Shown: piece by piece, positions 7,561 through 15,458 of the stretch
Layout: the number at the start of each line of letters is the position of its first letter
Position numbering within the stretch: position 1 is the first letter of the stretch
Source of the DNA: Deinococcus deserti VCD115
GTDB taxonomy: Bacteria; Deinococcota; Deinococci; Deinococcales; Deinococcaceae
Assembly: GCF_000020685.1 (NCBI RefSeq)
Contig: NC_012526.1
Span: forward strand, 2,396,001-2,460,000
Direction of reading: 5' to 3'
Length of the DNA: 64,000 nucleotides
Program-made: the position numbers and the translations under genes
Notes under the pieces: model-generated
The model's database searches: none
What the model was told of the DNA's origin: nothing
What the model saw: only the letters and a program-made list of their open reading frames with translations

Positions 7561-8496
7561 TTATTCCTCGTCGGTGCGCTTGTTGCCCCAGCCACGGTCA
7601 GCACGGGCGCGGGGACGGAAGCCGCCGTCGCCTGCACCGGCGTCGGTGTCGCGGGGACGGAACTCGCGGTCCTGGAAGCCGCCGCTTTGAGGAGCGGGAC
7701 GGTCGCCACGATCATCACGGGGACGGAAGCCACCACGGTCGCCGCCGCCGCTGCGATCCTGGAAGCCGCCGCGGTCTTCGCGGGGACGGAAGCCACCGCC
7801 ACCCTGACGGTCGCCGCCACCAAAGCCACGGTCGCCGCCGCCACGGTAGCCGCCACGGTCACCGCCGCCACTGCGGTCCTGGAAGCCGCCACGGTCTTCA
7901 CGGGGACGGAAACCGCCGCCGCCCTGACGGTCGCCGCCACCAAAGCCACGGTCGCCGCCGCGGTCTTCGCGGGGACGGAAGCCGCCGCCACCCTGACGGT
8001 CACCGCCACTGAAGCCACGGTCGCCGCCGCCACGGTAGCCGCCACGGTCACCGCCGCCACTGCGGTCCTGGAAGCCGCCGCGGTCTTCACGGGGACGGAA
8101 GCCGCCGCCGCCCTGACGGTCGCCACCACTGGGGCCCCGGTCGCCACCCGAGCTGCGGTCGCCGCCACGGAAGCCGCCGCCCTGCCCCTGGGCTTCACGC
8201 ATTTCGCGCATTTCACGGCGCAGGCCGCGGATTTCCTTGCCCTGGGCTTCAAGCATTTCTTTCATCTCGCTCAGCAGGGCGAGCAGATCATCGGCATCAA
8301 TGAACTCGTCTTCGAGTTCTTCGCCGTCGTCTTCAGCGCCCACTGCGGCGCTGGCATCAGTCCCGGCCTCAGTGTCGGCTTCCTCAGCGTCAAGCACAGG
8401 ATCCTCGTCGGGTTCACCCTGCAGCTGAGGAATAATGTCGCGCAGCTCTTCGGGCGTCTGCTCCGTCTGGGCGCGTTGTTCATGGTTGTCGGTCAT
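7561..8496 (-). CDS. Acidic coiled-coil protein with long RGG/FRPR repeat tail
   Basis: A 311-residue protein in three parts. Residues 1-70 are strongly acidic and disordered. Residues about 68-103 (DDLLALLSEMKEMLEAQ...) are a predicted coiled coil. From about 105 to 295 there is a low-complexity tail of Gly, Arg, Asp, Gln and Phe in which GGGDRQGGGGFRPREDRGG comes back four times. RGG tails in other organisms bind RNA and can drive condensate formation; that role here is inference. The ATG at 8496 follows a good AAGGAG ribosome site and the gene ends in its own terminator. No catalytic motif is seen, and I cannot name an orthologue. Confidence 0.85.
   Translation of the reverse strand: MTDNHEQRAQTEQTPEELRDIIPQLQGEPDEDPVLDAEEADTEAGTDASAAVGAEDDGEELEDEFIDADDLLALLSEMKEMLEAQGKEIRGLRREMREMREAQGQGGGFRGGDRSSGGDRGPSGGDRQGGGGFRPREDRGGFQDRSGGGDRGGYRGGGDRGFSGGDRQGGGGFRPREDRGGDRGFGGGDRQGGGGFRPREDRGGFQDRSGGGDRGGYRGGGDRGFGGGDRQGGGGFRPREDRGGFQDRSGGGDRGGFRPRDDRGDRPAPQSGGFQDREFRPRDTDAGAGDGGFRPRARADRGWGNKRTDEE
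7700..8180 (-). repeat. Imperfect tandem repeats coding for the RGG tail
   Basis: The DNA repeats a unit of roughly 100-120 bases coding for GGYRGGGDRGF, GGDRQGGGGFRPRED and RGGFQDRSGGGDR, with one shortened copy that lacks the GGFQDRSGGG part. The units are nearly identical at DNA level, so recombination could change the copy number. Confidence 0.75.
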
Positions 8497-8588
8497 GGTG
8501 CTCTCCTTTTCCGCGCATGGCGCGGGCGTACCCCGGAGTCTACCACCGACCTCATGAATCCGGCGGTCACGGATGGCTCATGGCATCC

Positions 8589-8792
8589 TCAGCGCCGGAA
8601 CCAGGACACGAGCAGCCGCCGGGCAATGAACCACACCACCACACCAAGTACGGCGCCCAGCACGAGCCCCAGCAGCGCATGAAGAGACGCTCCAAGCCAC
8701 AGCGCCACAAAGGTAAACACGCCCACCGCTGTGGCGATCAGCGTGGCAAGTCGGCGGGCATTGTCATCAGGGGTCCAGGAATCCAGATCCAT
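8589..8792 (-). CDS. Small two-helix membrane protein, 67 aa
   Basis: A 67-residue protein with a polar N-terminus (MDLDSWTPDDNARRLATL) and two hydrophobic helices, about residues 16-36 and 40-57, closing with a basic tail (RRLLVSWFRR) that suggests a cytoplasmic C-terminus. The ATG at 8792 has a weak AAGG upstream. It sits alone between the RGG gene and the divergent small ORF at 8954. The family is not recognised; it could be a general small inner-membrane protein. Confidence 0.65.
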   Translation of the reverse strand: MDLDSWTPDDNARRLATLIATAVGVFTFVALWLGASLHALLGLVLGAVLGVVVWFIARRLLVSWFRR

Positions 8793-8953
8793 AATGCCAG
8801 CCTTGCATGTTCAGGACCACGCATTTGGCCCTGTAGGTCACGGCACAGCAGTGGGCGTTCCTGGCCTGCCTGGGTGCTAGGCCGGCTGGCTTAGTGACCA
8901 GCGCCCTATTGGCCTGCTACCGTACATGCACACCAACGAAGGAGGTGCTGCGT

Positions 8954-9088
8954 ATGACCGAAATCATCAACGTCCGTCTGACCGTGACCGCAAGAGGCTT
9001 CGAGAACGGCTCCAACAAGGAGAATGATTTTGCACCAGTCGCAGCGCCCACCTTCGGGCCTGATCCGAGTTTCACACCAGCACCCTGA
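8954..9088 (+). CDS. 44-aa peptide preceding a RIO kinase
   Basis: A short gene for MTEIINVRLTVTARGFENG..., ending in a Pro-rich PTFGPDPSFTPAP tail. The ATG at 8954 is well supported by GGAGGTG seven bases before it; a possible -10 box TACCGT lies further upstream near 8918. It ends 12 bases before the RIO kinase start, so both are very likely on one mRNA. It has no signal peptide and no membrane segment. The function is unknown; being next to a kinase it could be a partner or substrate, which is only inference. Confidence 0.65.
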   Translation: MTEIINVRLTVTARGFENGSNKENDFAPVAAPTFGPDPSFTPAP

Positions 9089-9100
9089 CCGGGGGATCTC

Positions 9101-9976
9101 TTGAGTGCCCGCTGGCTCGATGACGAGCAGTGGGACGGGGGCGGGCAGCGCCTCCGCCGCAAGAGGCACAAACCGCAGGGACGCCGCCGCCTGGCTGACC
9201 TGACCGCCCAGCCCAGCGCAGATCAGGGCGACGACATCATCCGCCGCCTGGTGCATCTGGGGCACCTGACGGAAGTGGTGGCCGAGCTCAAAAGCGGCAA
9301 GGAAGCCACCGCCTACGTTGCGCGGGGCCCCAGCGGCACCCTGCTGCTCAAGATCTACCGCGACCTCCAGGCACGCAGTTTCAAAGACGACAGCGTCTAC
9401 CGCGAGGGTCAGGTGATCCTGGACCGGCGCGCTGCCAAGGCCATGCAGCAGCGGACCCGCCGTGGCCTGGACATGCTGCAGTCAGGCTGGGTTCTGGCCG
9501 AGTACGCCCATCTGTGGACCCTGTGGCATGCCGGGCTGAATGTTCCTGAACCGCTGGCCGGTCCCTTTCCGGTTGATTACGCCGAGACCGTCCCAGCTGT
9601 GCTGATGCGCCTGATCGGCACCGAGGACCACGTGGCCCCGCGCCTGAGCGACGTCAGGCTGAGCCCTGCGCAGGCGCAGTCAGCCTGGGCACAGGCCCTG
9701 AGCGGCATGGCCGACCTGCTGCGGCTGGGTTACGTGCACGGCGATTACAGCACCTACAACCTTCTCTGGTGGGAGGACACCGTGACCATCATCGATTTTC
9801 CGCAACTTGCCACCCGGCAGAACCCGAACTTCCAGGCGCTGCTGCGCCGCGACGCCGAAAGTCTGGCGACCAGCTTCCTCAAGCACGGCCTGCAGATCAG
9901 TGGTGATCAGACCCTGCGTGACGTGCAGCGCCGCGCCCTGGGCCCCGCACCCACTCCGCGGGTCACGCTGCCATGA
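9101..9976 (+). CDS. RIO-type serine/threonine kinase
   Basis: A 291-residue protein of the RIO1-like atypical kinase family. Visible elements are the ATP-binding Lys84 in LLLKIYR after a short Gly loop, the catalytic loop VHGDYSTYN (Asp215, Asn220) and the metal-binding Asp232 in IIDFPQ, the RIO form of the DFG motif. The N-terminal 35 residues are highly basic (RRKRHKPQGRRR), suggesting nucleic-acid contact. In eukaryotes and archaea RIO proteins serve ribosome maturation; the role of bacterial ones is less clear. The start is a TTG with GGGGGA upstream, 12 bases after the 44-aa peptide gene. Confidence 0.88.
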   Translation: MSARWLDDEQWDGGGQRLRRKRHKPQGRRRLADLTAQPSADQGDDIIRRLVHLGHLTEVVAELKSGKEATAYVARGPSGTLLLKIYRDLQARSFKDDSVYREGQVILDRRAAKAMQQRTRRGLDMLQSGWVLAEYAHLWTLWHAGLNVPEPLAGPFPVDYAETVPAVLMRLIGTEDHVAPRLSDVRLSPAQAQSAWAQALSGMADLLRLGYVHGDYSTYNLLWWEDTVTIIDFPQLATRQNPNFQALLRRDAESLATSFLKHGLQISGDQTLRDVQRRALGPAPTPRVTLP

Positions 9977-9996
9977 ACTGCCCGCACACCCACCGT

Positions 9997-10002
9997 TAGA
10001 GT
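9997..10002 (+). promoter_or_regulatory. Leaderless -10 box of the VOC gene
   Basis: TAGAGT fits TANNNT and ends five bases before the ATG at 10008, just after the RIO kinase stop. Confidence 0.6.
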
Positions 10003-10007
10003 GCGGA

Positions 10008-10400
10008 ATGCTGCGCGCCCTGGAAACCTGCCTGTACGCCGACGACCTTGCCCTGGCCGAGCCCTTCTATACGGAGGTGCTCGGCCTTACGCTGCACAGC
10101 AAAGTTGCCGGGCGGCACCTCTTCTACCAGCTTGAGGGCAGCATGCTGCTGATTTTCAGTCCAGCAGGCCTTGCACAAACCAACGGTGTGCCGTCCCATT
10201 CCGGAAAAGCCGGGGGGCATGCCTGCCTGGCGATCGCCCGGGACCAGACCGACGGCTGGGAGGCCCGCCTGATATCGCACGGCCTTGAAGTCACCCGCTA
10301 TGCGTGGGGAGACAGGGGCGAGAGCCTGTACTTTCATGATCCGGCCGGCAATGTGCTGGAACTGGCGCCGCCGAGCATTTGGGGAATACTGGACGCATGA
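10008..10400 (+). CDS. VOC (glyoxalase/dioxygenase fold) family protein
   Basis: A 130-residue single-chain protein of the vicinal-oxygen-chelate superfamily, which includes glyoxalase I, fosfomycin-resistance enzymes and dioxygenases. It has the usual two babbb halves: ETCLYADDLALAEPFYTEVLGL at the start and LYFHDPAGNVLELAPP at the end, where the Glu of VLELA is the common metal ligand. The substrate cannot be told. The ATG at 10008 is set by the leaderless -10 box. Its TGA overlaps the ATG of the next small ORF (ATGA). Confidence 0.85.
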   Translation: MLRALETCLYADDLALAEPFYTEVLGLTLHSKVAGRHLFYQLEGSMLLIFSPAGLAQTNGVPSHSGKAGGHACLAIARDQTDGWEARLISHGLEVTRYAWGDRGESLYFHDPAGNVLELAPPSIWGILDA

Positions 10401-10507
10401 GCCGCCCTCTGAAATTCTTCCTGGCGCTGCTGCCGTTCTTGCTTGTTTCCAGCGCTGCCCAGCGTCACAAGCCTCACCGCCAGACGGAGACCGGCAATGC
10501 GCACTAG
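10397..10507 (+). CDS. 36-aa peptide with signal-like N-terminus
   Basis: A short open frame coding MSRPLKFFLALLPFLLVSSA... and a basic/polar tail ending in ETGNAH. The first 21 residues read like a signal peptide or single membrane anchor: basic start, Leu/Phe core, small residues SSAAQ. Its ATG overlaps the stop of the VOC gene (ATGA, 10397-10400), which points to translational coupling, and its end overlaps the start of the next gene by 11 bases. No family is recognised and expression is not proven. Confidence 0.45.
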   Translation: MSRPLKFFLALLPFLLVSSAAQRHKPHRQTETGNAH

Positions 10508-11348
10508 GCCGCCGCGCTCCATGCTCTACGTGCCGGGCGATAAACCCCGCGCTATCGAAAAAGCGCTGACGCTGGGGGCCGACGCCGTGATCCTGGACCT
10601 AGAAGACGCCGTGGCGCCCGAAAAAAAGACCGAAGCCAGGTATAACGTCCGTGAAGCGCTGCGGGCCGACTGGGCCTGCCCGGTCCTGGTGCGGGTCAAC
10701 GGCCACGGCTCCGAGTGGGAACACGACGACCGGGAGATGGCGCTCTATTCGGGCGTGGATGGACTGGTTCTTCCAAAAGTGGAGGACGCGCGGCAGCTTC
10801 ATGCCCTGCAGGTGCACGTTCCCCTGTGGGCCATGATCGAGACACCCTGCGGGGTTCTTGCGGCACCCGAGATTGCCGCGGTGCCGGGTGTGGCCGGGTT
10901 GCTGGCCGGAGCCAATGACCTGGCCCGTGCGCTGCGCACCCGTATGCATCCGGACCGGCTGCCACTGCTGCACGCGCTGTCGGCCGTCGTGCTGGCCGCA
11001 CGCGCCTGTGGGAAAGTGCCGGTAGACGCGGTCTACAACGATGTCCGGGACCTCCAGGGGTTTGAGCGGGAGTGCCTCCAGGGCCGCGCCCTGGGCTTTG
11101 CCGGCAAGACTGTGATTCACCCGGGACAGGTGGCGGCCGCCAACGAGGCTTACGGCGTGTCGGAGGCGGAAGCCCAGAGCGCCAGGGGTCTTCTGGCCGC
11201 GTGGTCGGCGGCGCGGGCCGAGGGGCGCAGCGTAGCCACCTATCAGGGCGCGCTGGTTGAGCAGATGCACGCCGATGACGCCCAGGAGCAGCTTGACCTC
11301 TGGGAAGCCTCGCGCGGCACCAGCTCTTCCGGCGACCCACTTGCTTAA
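10497..11348 (+). CDS. HpcH/HpaI aldolase / citrate-lyase beta-like CoA ester lyase
   Basis: A 283-residue TIM-barrel enzyme of the CitE/malyl-CoA lyase type. It shows SMLYVPGDKPRAIEKA, the acidic VILDLEDAV motif (Mg-binding), VRVNG, VDGLVLPKVED, WAMIETPCGV and GFAGKTVIHPGQV, all in the family order. Members cleave or hydrolyse CoA esters such as citramalyl-CoA or malyl-CoA; with no lyase alpha subunit nearby a stand-alone role is likely. The ATG at 10497 follows GGAGA by seven bases. Its last codons lie in the promoter of psuK. Confidence 0.87.
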   Translation: MRTRPPRSMLYVPGDKPRAIEKALTLGADAVILDLEDAVAPEKKTEARYNVREALRADWACPVLVRVNGHGSEWEHDDREMALYSGVDGLVLPKVEDARQLHALQVHVPLWAMIETPCGVLAAPEIAAVPGVAGLLAGANDLARALRTRMHPDRLPLLHALSAVVLAARACGKVPVDAVYNDVRDLQGFERECLQGRALGFAGKTVIHPGQVAAANEAYGVSEAEAQSARGLLAAWSAARAEGRSVATYQGALVEQMHADDAQEQLDLWEASRGTSSSGDPLA

Positions 11349-11380
11349 TTGCAGCAAAGAGGTTTATCCTGCTTAAGCAA
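11341..11380 (+). promoter_or_regulatory. psuK promoter with inverted-repeat operator
   Basis: TTGCTT (11341) and TATCCT (11365) are spaced by 18 bases and lie just before the psuK ATG at 11380. TTGCTTAA (11341-11348) and TTAAGCAA (11373-11380) are exact inverted copies that cover the -35 box and the transcription start. Since PsuK begins with a winged-helix domain, these arms may be its own operator (inference). Confidence 0.55.
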
Positions 11381-12498
11381 TGGCCCTGACTGACCGTGAG
11401 CAGGAACTCCTGAAGCTGATCCAGGCGTCTCCGCTGTCTACTCCCGAGGATCTGGCCCGCCAGCTGGGCACCTCCCGGGCAGCCGTGAACGTGCACGTCA
11501 GCAGTCTGGTCCGCAAAGGAGCCCTGCTCGGACGCGGCTACATCCTGCCTGACGCCCAGGAGGCTCCGCGCATCGTGGTGGTGGGCGGCGCCAACATGGA
11601 CCTGAAAGCGCGCACGTCGCAGTCGTGTGTCCTGGCCACCAGCAACCCCGGGATGACCACCCAGACTCCCGGCGGAGTGGCCCGCAACGTTGCAGAAAAC
11701 CTGGGCCGCCTGAGGGTTCCCGTCAGCCTCGTCTCGGCGGTGGGCCGCGATGTCCTGGGTGACGCCCTGCTGCGCGAAACTGAGGCCGCAGGCGTAGAGG
11801 TGCGCGGCGTCCTCCGGGTGCCTGACGAACCTACCGGCACCTATACCGCTGTGCTCGACGAGACCGGCGAACTTGTGGTGGCGGTGGCCGCCATGGGAGT
11901 CATGGACCGCCTCTCCCCTGCCGCCCTGCGTGAGCGGCGTGGTCTGCTGCGCGGCGCCTCCTGGATCGTCGCGGACGGCAACCTCCGGCAGGACACCCTG
12001 CTGCTGCTGCTGGAGTTGAGTGCAGAGGCCGGCGTGCAGGTGGCCTTCGAGCCCGTCAGCGTTCCCAAGGCGGCTCAGCTTCGCCCCGCCCTGAAGGCCA
12101 GGCGGGCTCCGGCCCTGATCACACCGAATGTCGCGGAACTGGCTGCCCTGCTGGAACGCACCGTCCCCGATACGCCCGGAGACCTGCGCACCGCCGCACT
12201 GGAATTGCACGACCAGGGTGTGGACCTGATCTGGATCCGCCGGGGTGCCCTGGGCAGTCTGGTGTCTACCCCTGACGGGGCCCAAACCTTGCCAGCCCTG
12301 CCTGCGGCCCTGCGTGACGTGACCGGCGCAGGAGACGCCATGCTGGCGGCGTTCCTGGCCGCGCTGGTTGCAGGCCTCTCCCCCACCGAGGCGGCCCGGC
12401 ATGGGCATGCCGCTGCTGCCCTGACCATCGAAAGCCCCTTCACGGTCGTGCCGGACCTCAGCCCCGAAACGCTGCGGGCCCGGCTGACTTCTGCCTGA
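11380..12498 (+). CDS. psuK: Pseudouridine kinase with N-terminal DNA-binding domain
   Basis: A 372-residue PfkB-family sugar kinase. Residues 1-55 form a winged helix-turn-helix (LSTPEDLARQLGTSRAAVNVHVSSLVRKGALLGRGYIL), followed by the kinase domain from about 64 (PRIVVVGGANMDLKA). The PfkB signatures are TPGGVARNVAENLGRL and the ATP/anion-hole motif DVTGAGDAMLAAFLAAL with catalytic Asp. It should phosphorylate pseudouridine to pseudouridine 5'-phosphate, as confirmed by the following psuG. The HTH plus the inverted repeat at the promoter suggest that it represses its own operon. Transcription starts close to the ATG. Confidence 0.92.
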   Translation: MALTDREQELLKLIQASPLSTPEDLARQLGTSRAAVNVHVSSLVRKGALLGRGYILPDAQEAPRIVVVGGANMDLKARTSQSCVLATSNPGMTTQTPGGVARNVAENLGRLRVPVSLVSAVGRDVLGDALLRETEAAGVEVRGVLRVPDEPTGTYTAVLDETGELVVAVAAMGVMDRLSPAALRERRGLLRGASWIVADGNLRQDTLLLLLELSAEAGVQVAFEPVSVPKAAQLRPALKARRAPALITPNVAELAALLERTVPDTPGDLRTAALELHDQGVDLIWIRRGALGSLVSTPDGAQTLPALPAALRDVTGAGDAMLAAFLAALVAGLSPTEAARHGHAAAALTIESPFTVVPDLSPETLRARLTSA

Positions 12499-12531
12499 GC
12501 CCACCTTCTCCCCCGAAAGGACACCCTGACC

Positions 12532-13470
12532 ATGACCCATGCTCCCCTCAGCCCTGACCTCGCCGCCCTGATGGACCTTCACCCTGATGTTGCCGCCGCC
12601 CTGCAAGCCAGACAGCCGGTGGTCGCCCTGGAAAGCACCATCATCAGCCATGGCATGCCCTTCCCGCAGAACGTGGACATGGCCCGCGGCGTCGAAGACG
12701 TGGTGCGGGAGCATGGCGCCACCCCTGCCACCATCGCGGTGCTGGGGGGGCGGCTGAAGGTAGGACTCACACCAGAGGAACTGCACCTGCTGGCCACGGA
12801 CAGCAGCGTGCAGAAAATCAGCACCCGTGACCTGCCAGTGACAGTTGCCCTGGGCGGACACGGCGCCACGACGGTCGCCTCGACCATGCGAATCGCGGCG
12901 CTGGCAGGCATCCGGGTCTTTGCCACTGGCGGCACAGGCGGCGTTCACCGCGGCGCCGGGCAGACCATGGACATCAGTGCTGACCTGCTGGAACTGGCCC
13001 GTACCGATGTCTGCGTGGTCAGCGCCGGTGTCAAGAGCATCCTGGATATAGGGCTGACGTTGGAGGTCCTGGAAACGCAGGGAGTCCCGGCCATTACGCT
13101 GGGGAGCGAGGAATTCCCGGCCTTCTACTCCCGGTCCAGCGGCTTCAGATCACCCCTGACCGTGCGGAACGAAGCCCAGGTGGCCCGCGTGCTGAAGGCC
13201 AAATGGACCATGGGCCTGTCTGGCGGCGTTCTTCTGGCCAACCCGGTCCCCAAGGAAAGTGAGATTCCGGCAGCCGAGATCACGCCGCATATCGAGCAGG
13301 CTCTGGCAGACATGGACGCGTTGGGGCTGACTGGCAAAGACACCACGCCGTACCTGCTGGGCCGCATCGTGGAAATTACAGGGGGCCGGAGCCTGGAGAC
13401 CAATATCGCCCTGGTGCGGCATAACGCGGCAGTGGCGGCGCGGGTCGCGGCTGAATACGCCCTGCTGTAA
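12532..13470 (+). CDS. psuG: Pseudouridine-5'-phosphate glycosidase
   Basis: A 312-residue enzyme that breaks the C-glycosidic bond of pseudouridine 5'-phosphate to uracil and ribose 5-phosphate, feeding salvage of modified RNA bases. The family motifs are complete: VVALESTIISHGMPFPQN near residue 30 (catalytic Glu), DLPVTVALGGHGATTVASTM, VFATGGTGGVHRGA, and the Lys-containing VVSAGVKSILDIGLTLE near residue 165. AAAGGA lies about ten bases before the ATG. It follows psuK by 33 bases and is co-transcribed with it. Confidence 0.95.
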   Translation: MTHAPLSPDLAALMDLHPDVAAALQARQPVVALESTIISHGMPFPQNVDMARGVEDVVREHGATPATIAVLGGRLKVGLTPEELHLLATDSSVQKISTRDLPVTVALGGHGATTVASTMRIAALAGIRVFATGGTGGVHRGAGQTMDISADLLELARTDVCVVSAGVKSILDIGLTLEVLETQGVPAITLGSEEFPAFYSRSSGFRSPLTVRNEAQVARVLKAKWTMGLSGGVLLANPVPKESEIPAAEITPHIEQALADMDALGLTGKDTTPYLLGRIVEITGGRSLETNIALVRHNAAVAARVAAEYALL

Positions 13471-13492
13471 GGGACCCTGAGCAGGCAAAGCG

Positions 13493-13525
13493 GCTGGGTC
13501 TGAGGCGACAATCTCCAGACCCGGC
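13493..13525 (+). terminator. Possible hairpin terminator after psuG
   Basis: GCTGGGTCTG (13493-13502) pairs with CAGACCCGGC (13516-13525) through one G-U pair, with a 13-base loop. Only a weak pyrimidine tail follows, so termination is uncertain. Confidence 0.35.
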
Positions 13526-13716
13526 GCTGCTTACTCCCATTTCGGAGACAGACAACCTCCTGAGGAGTACAGGCTCAGAGAGCAGGTCTTCTCCTCCGTA
13601 GCGTTCCAGCCACCTTGCTGGGCAGGTTGACGCCGCCGTACTGGATAGCCTCAGGCTCGGAGGTGGTCCTATGCCTTTCTTGTCTTGCTGGCGCAGGAAT
13701 AGCTGCGCTCAGGCCC

Positions 13717-14772
13717 TCAACCCCGCATCAAAAAGTGCTCAATAATCGCGTGATGGTCCTCGAAAAACAGTTCGGGGGTGCTCATGGCGTCACTCAGGGA
13801 AAGCCACAGGGGCTCGGTGGCGTCGCTTCCTCTGCTCAGGCGGGGCAGCTGGCCAATGCCCAGGTCGAAGTAAAAGGCGTGTGTCACCGTGCGGCCTCGC
13901 TGGCTGCGGTCCGGGTAGTCGAACACTGCCTGTGACTTCAGGGCAGCAGAGAGATGCGTGCCTTCACCCACTCCGGTTTCCTCATGGACGTTGCGAACGC
14001 AGCATTCCAGCAGTGTCTCTTTCTGTTCCAGGAACCCACCTGGCATGGCCAGCCGGCCACGACCAGGCATCCCACCGCGGCGCACCAGCAGAACGTGTCC
14101 GCTCCGGGTAACGACCGCGTCCGTGGTCACGAACACCGGCGGAAAGGGAGCGTCCTTCCAGGCGGCCCGGTAGTCACGCAGATAGTCGTACTCGGCGCGC
14201 AGTTCGGCGTATTCGGAGGTCTGGCGGAACTGAACGAGGAAGGCGTGCACAGCCGGGGGCACCATGCCCGGCACGTCTTCTACCCGGTCTTCAAAGTAAG
14301 CCCGGCGGACGTCCGTGGCACTCAGGGCACTCACCACGTGCGTAGGAATGAATTCCCAGGCCGGAAAGGAACGCAGGTAGTAACTGCTTTCATCTTTCAG
14401 GTGACCGATCAGGGCCACATCCGTGCTGCCCCGGGTATGAGCCTGGACTCCGGCCTGTACCTCGGACAACCACAGGCTCTCGTTATAAAAGTAGTCACGC
14501 ACATGCACGAACAGCACCCGGCTCCTTGGGACGCCGGCCTCCAGCAGCATGGCCGTGATCAGGTCCTGGCGTTCCTCGGCTGTGAAGGGATTTTTCGTGT
14601 TGCGCGCCGCACGTGCAGAACCGACAACAACAATAAGTTTCTGAACGCTCTGCAGCGCTTCGAGCATCACCAGCAGATGCGCCTGATGCGGCGGTTCGAA
14701 CCGGCCGATATACACGCCGAAGGTGCGCTTGCGCCGGGAACCGCTGGACAAGGGGGCAGCCATGATCCTCAC
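13717..14772 (-). CDS. nadM: Bifunctional NMN adenylyltransferase / Nudix hydrolase
   Basis: Two enzymes in one 351-residue chain. The N-terminal half is an archaeal/cyanobacterial-type NMN adenylyltransferase with [15 protein letters not shown] (the nucleotidyl-transfer HxxH) and SALSATDVR (ISSTxxR-like); it makes NAD from NMN and ATP. The C-terminal half is a Nudix hydrolase with box [20 protein letters not shown] and EETGV, where the usual REU Glu is Asn; relatives hydrolyse ADP-ribose. Starts are a GTG at 14772 or the ATG at 14763. It stands alone between two convergent/divergent neighbours. Confidence 0.93.
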   Translation of the reverse strand: MRIMAAPLSSGSRRKRTFGVYIGRFEPPHQAHLLVMLEALQSVQKLIVVVGSARAARNTKNPFTAEERQDLITAMLLEAGVPRSRVLFVHVRDYFYNESLWLSEVQAGVQAHTRGSTDVALIGHLKDESSYYLRSFPAWEFIPTHVVSALSATDVRRAYFEDRVEDVPGMVPPAVHAFLVQFRQTSEYAELRAEYDYLRDYRAAWKDAPFPPVFVTTDAVVTRSGHVLLVRRGGMPGRGRLAMPGGFLEQKETLLECCVRNVHEETGVGEGTHLSAALKSQAVFDYPDRSQRGRTVTHAFYFDLGIGQLPRLSRGSDATEPLWLSLSDAMSTPELFFEDHHAIIEHFLMRG

Positions 14773-14869
14773 GATGGTGCAGTTTTACCCTGAAGATCAT
14801 GAGGACTTCCCCTGCCTCAGCCCCGCGCTACCTCGAGGTTACATGAAATTGCTGGCGCGACAGACCGGG

Positions 14870-14875
14870 TAATGT
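14870..14875 (+). promoter_or_regulatory. Leaderless -10 box of the YbjN-like gene
   Basis: TAATGT fits TANNNT and ends seven bases before the ATG at 14883; a TTGCTG at 14849 could be a -35 box with 15-base spacing. Confidence 0.55.
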
Positions 14876-14882
14876 GGTTAAC

Positions 14883-15374
14883 ATGAGAAGAACGCTGCTC
14901 CTGGGCGCCACATTGGGCCTGACCTGTCTCCCGCACGCCGTGGCAGGAGGCGCGGGGGGCAATCCAGCCGGTCGCCCTCTGCTGGCAGCGACTCCCGGTG
15001 CCGTGGCGGCCAGCCTGCAACGCGCTGGGTACCGCGTAATTCTGAACCCGGAGAAACCTGGCCGTGACCCTGGCATGACCGTGATGGCAGGTCCACGCGA
15101 ACTGGATCTGTGGCTGAGCGGCTGCGTTCAGGGTGTATGCCTGCGGGTCACGGCCAGCGCCTCCTGGGACTATCACAAGCGCCTGGGTGCCCTGAACCCG
15201 GGATTGGTCAACAGCTGGAACAGCAACTATTACACCCAGGCATACATCTACCGCAATCGCTACTTCCTGGACTCCAGCCAGATGCTGCGCGGGGGCTTTA
15301 CCGACACCGCCCTGCAGACCTGGATGAGCGAGTATCTGGCTGATCTGCAGGAATTTGAACAGCAGCTGCCCTGA
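14883..15374 (+). CDS. Secreted YbjN domain protein
   Basis: A 163-residue exported protein: the N-terminus MRRTLLLGATLGLTCLPHAVAGG is a signal peptide with likely cleavage after AVA. The rest resembles the YbjN fold (chaperone-like, type III secretion chaperone fold): ASLQRAGYRVILNPEK at the start, then LWLSGCVQGVCLRVTASA with two Cys that could pair in the periplasm, and WNSNYYTQAYIYRNRYFLDS. The function is not known. The ATG at 14883 is preferred over 14874 because of the -10 box placed for leaderless start. Confidence 0.75.
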   Translation: MRRTLLLGATLGLTCLPHAVAGGAGGNPAGRPLLAATPGAVAASLQRAGYRVILNPEKPGRDPGMTVMAGPRELDLWLSGCVQGVCLRVTASASWDYHKRLGALNPGLVNSWNSNYYTQAYIYRNRYFLDSSQMLRGGFTDTALQTWMSEYLADLQEFEQQLP

Positions 15375-15458
15375 TCGAGCAGGCAGGCCCACTGCGTAAA
15401 GAGAAGGCGAACGCAACATGGAAATGCTGTGTGAGCGTCGGACGCACACTAAAGGATC

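Noticed and set aside
7700..8180. Regular repeats that could suggest a CRISPR array
   Set aside because: There are no unique spacers of equal length; the repeats are in frame and code for the RGG tail. No cas genes are near.
7510..8682. Plus-strand open frame of 390 codons, Ala/Thr/Val-rich
   Set aside because: It is the mirror of the RGG-repeat gene, which has a ribosome site, a terminator and a meaningful domain layout on the other strand.
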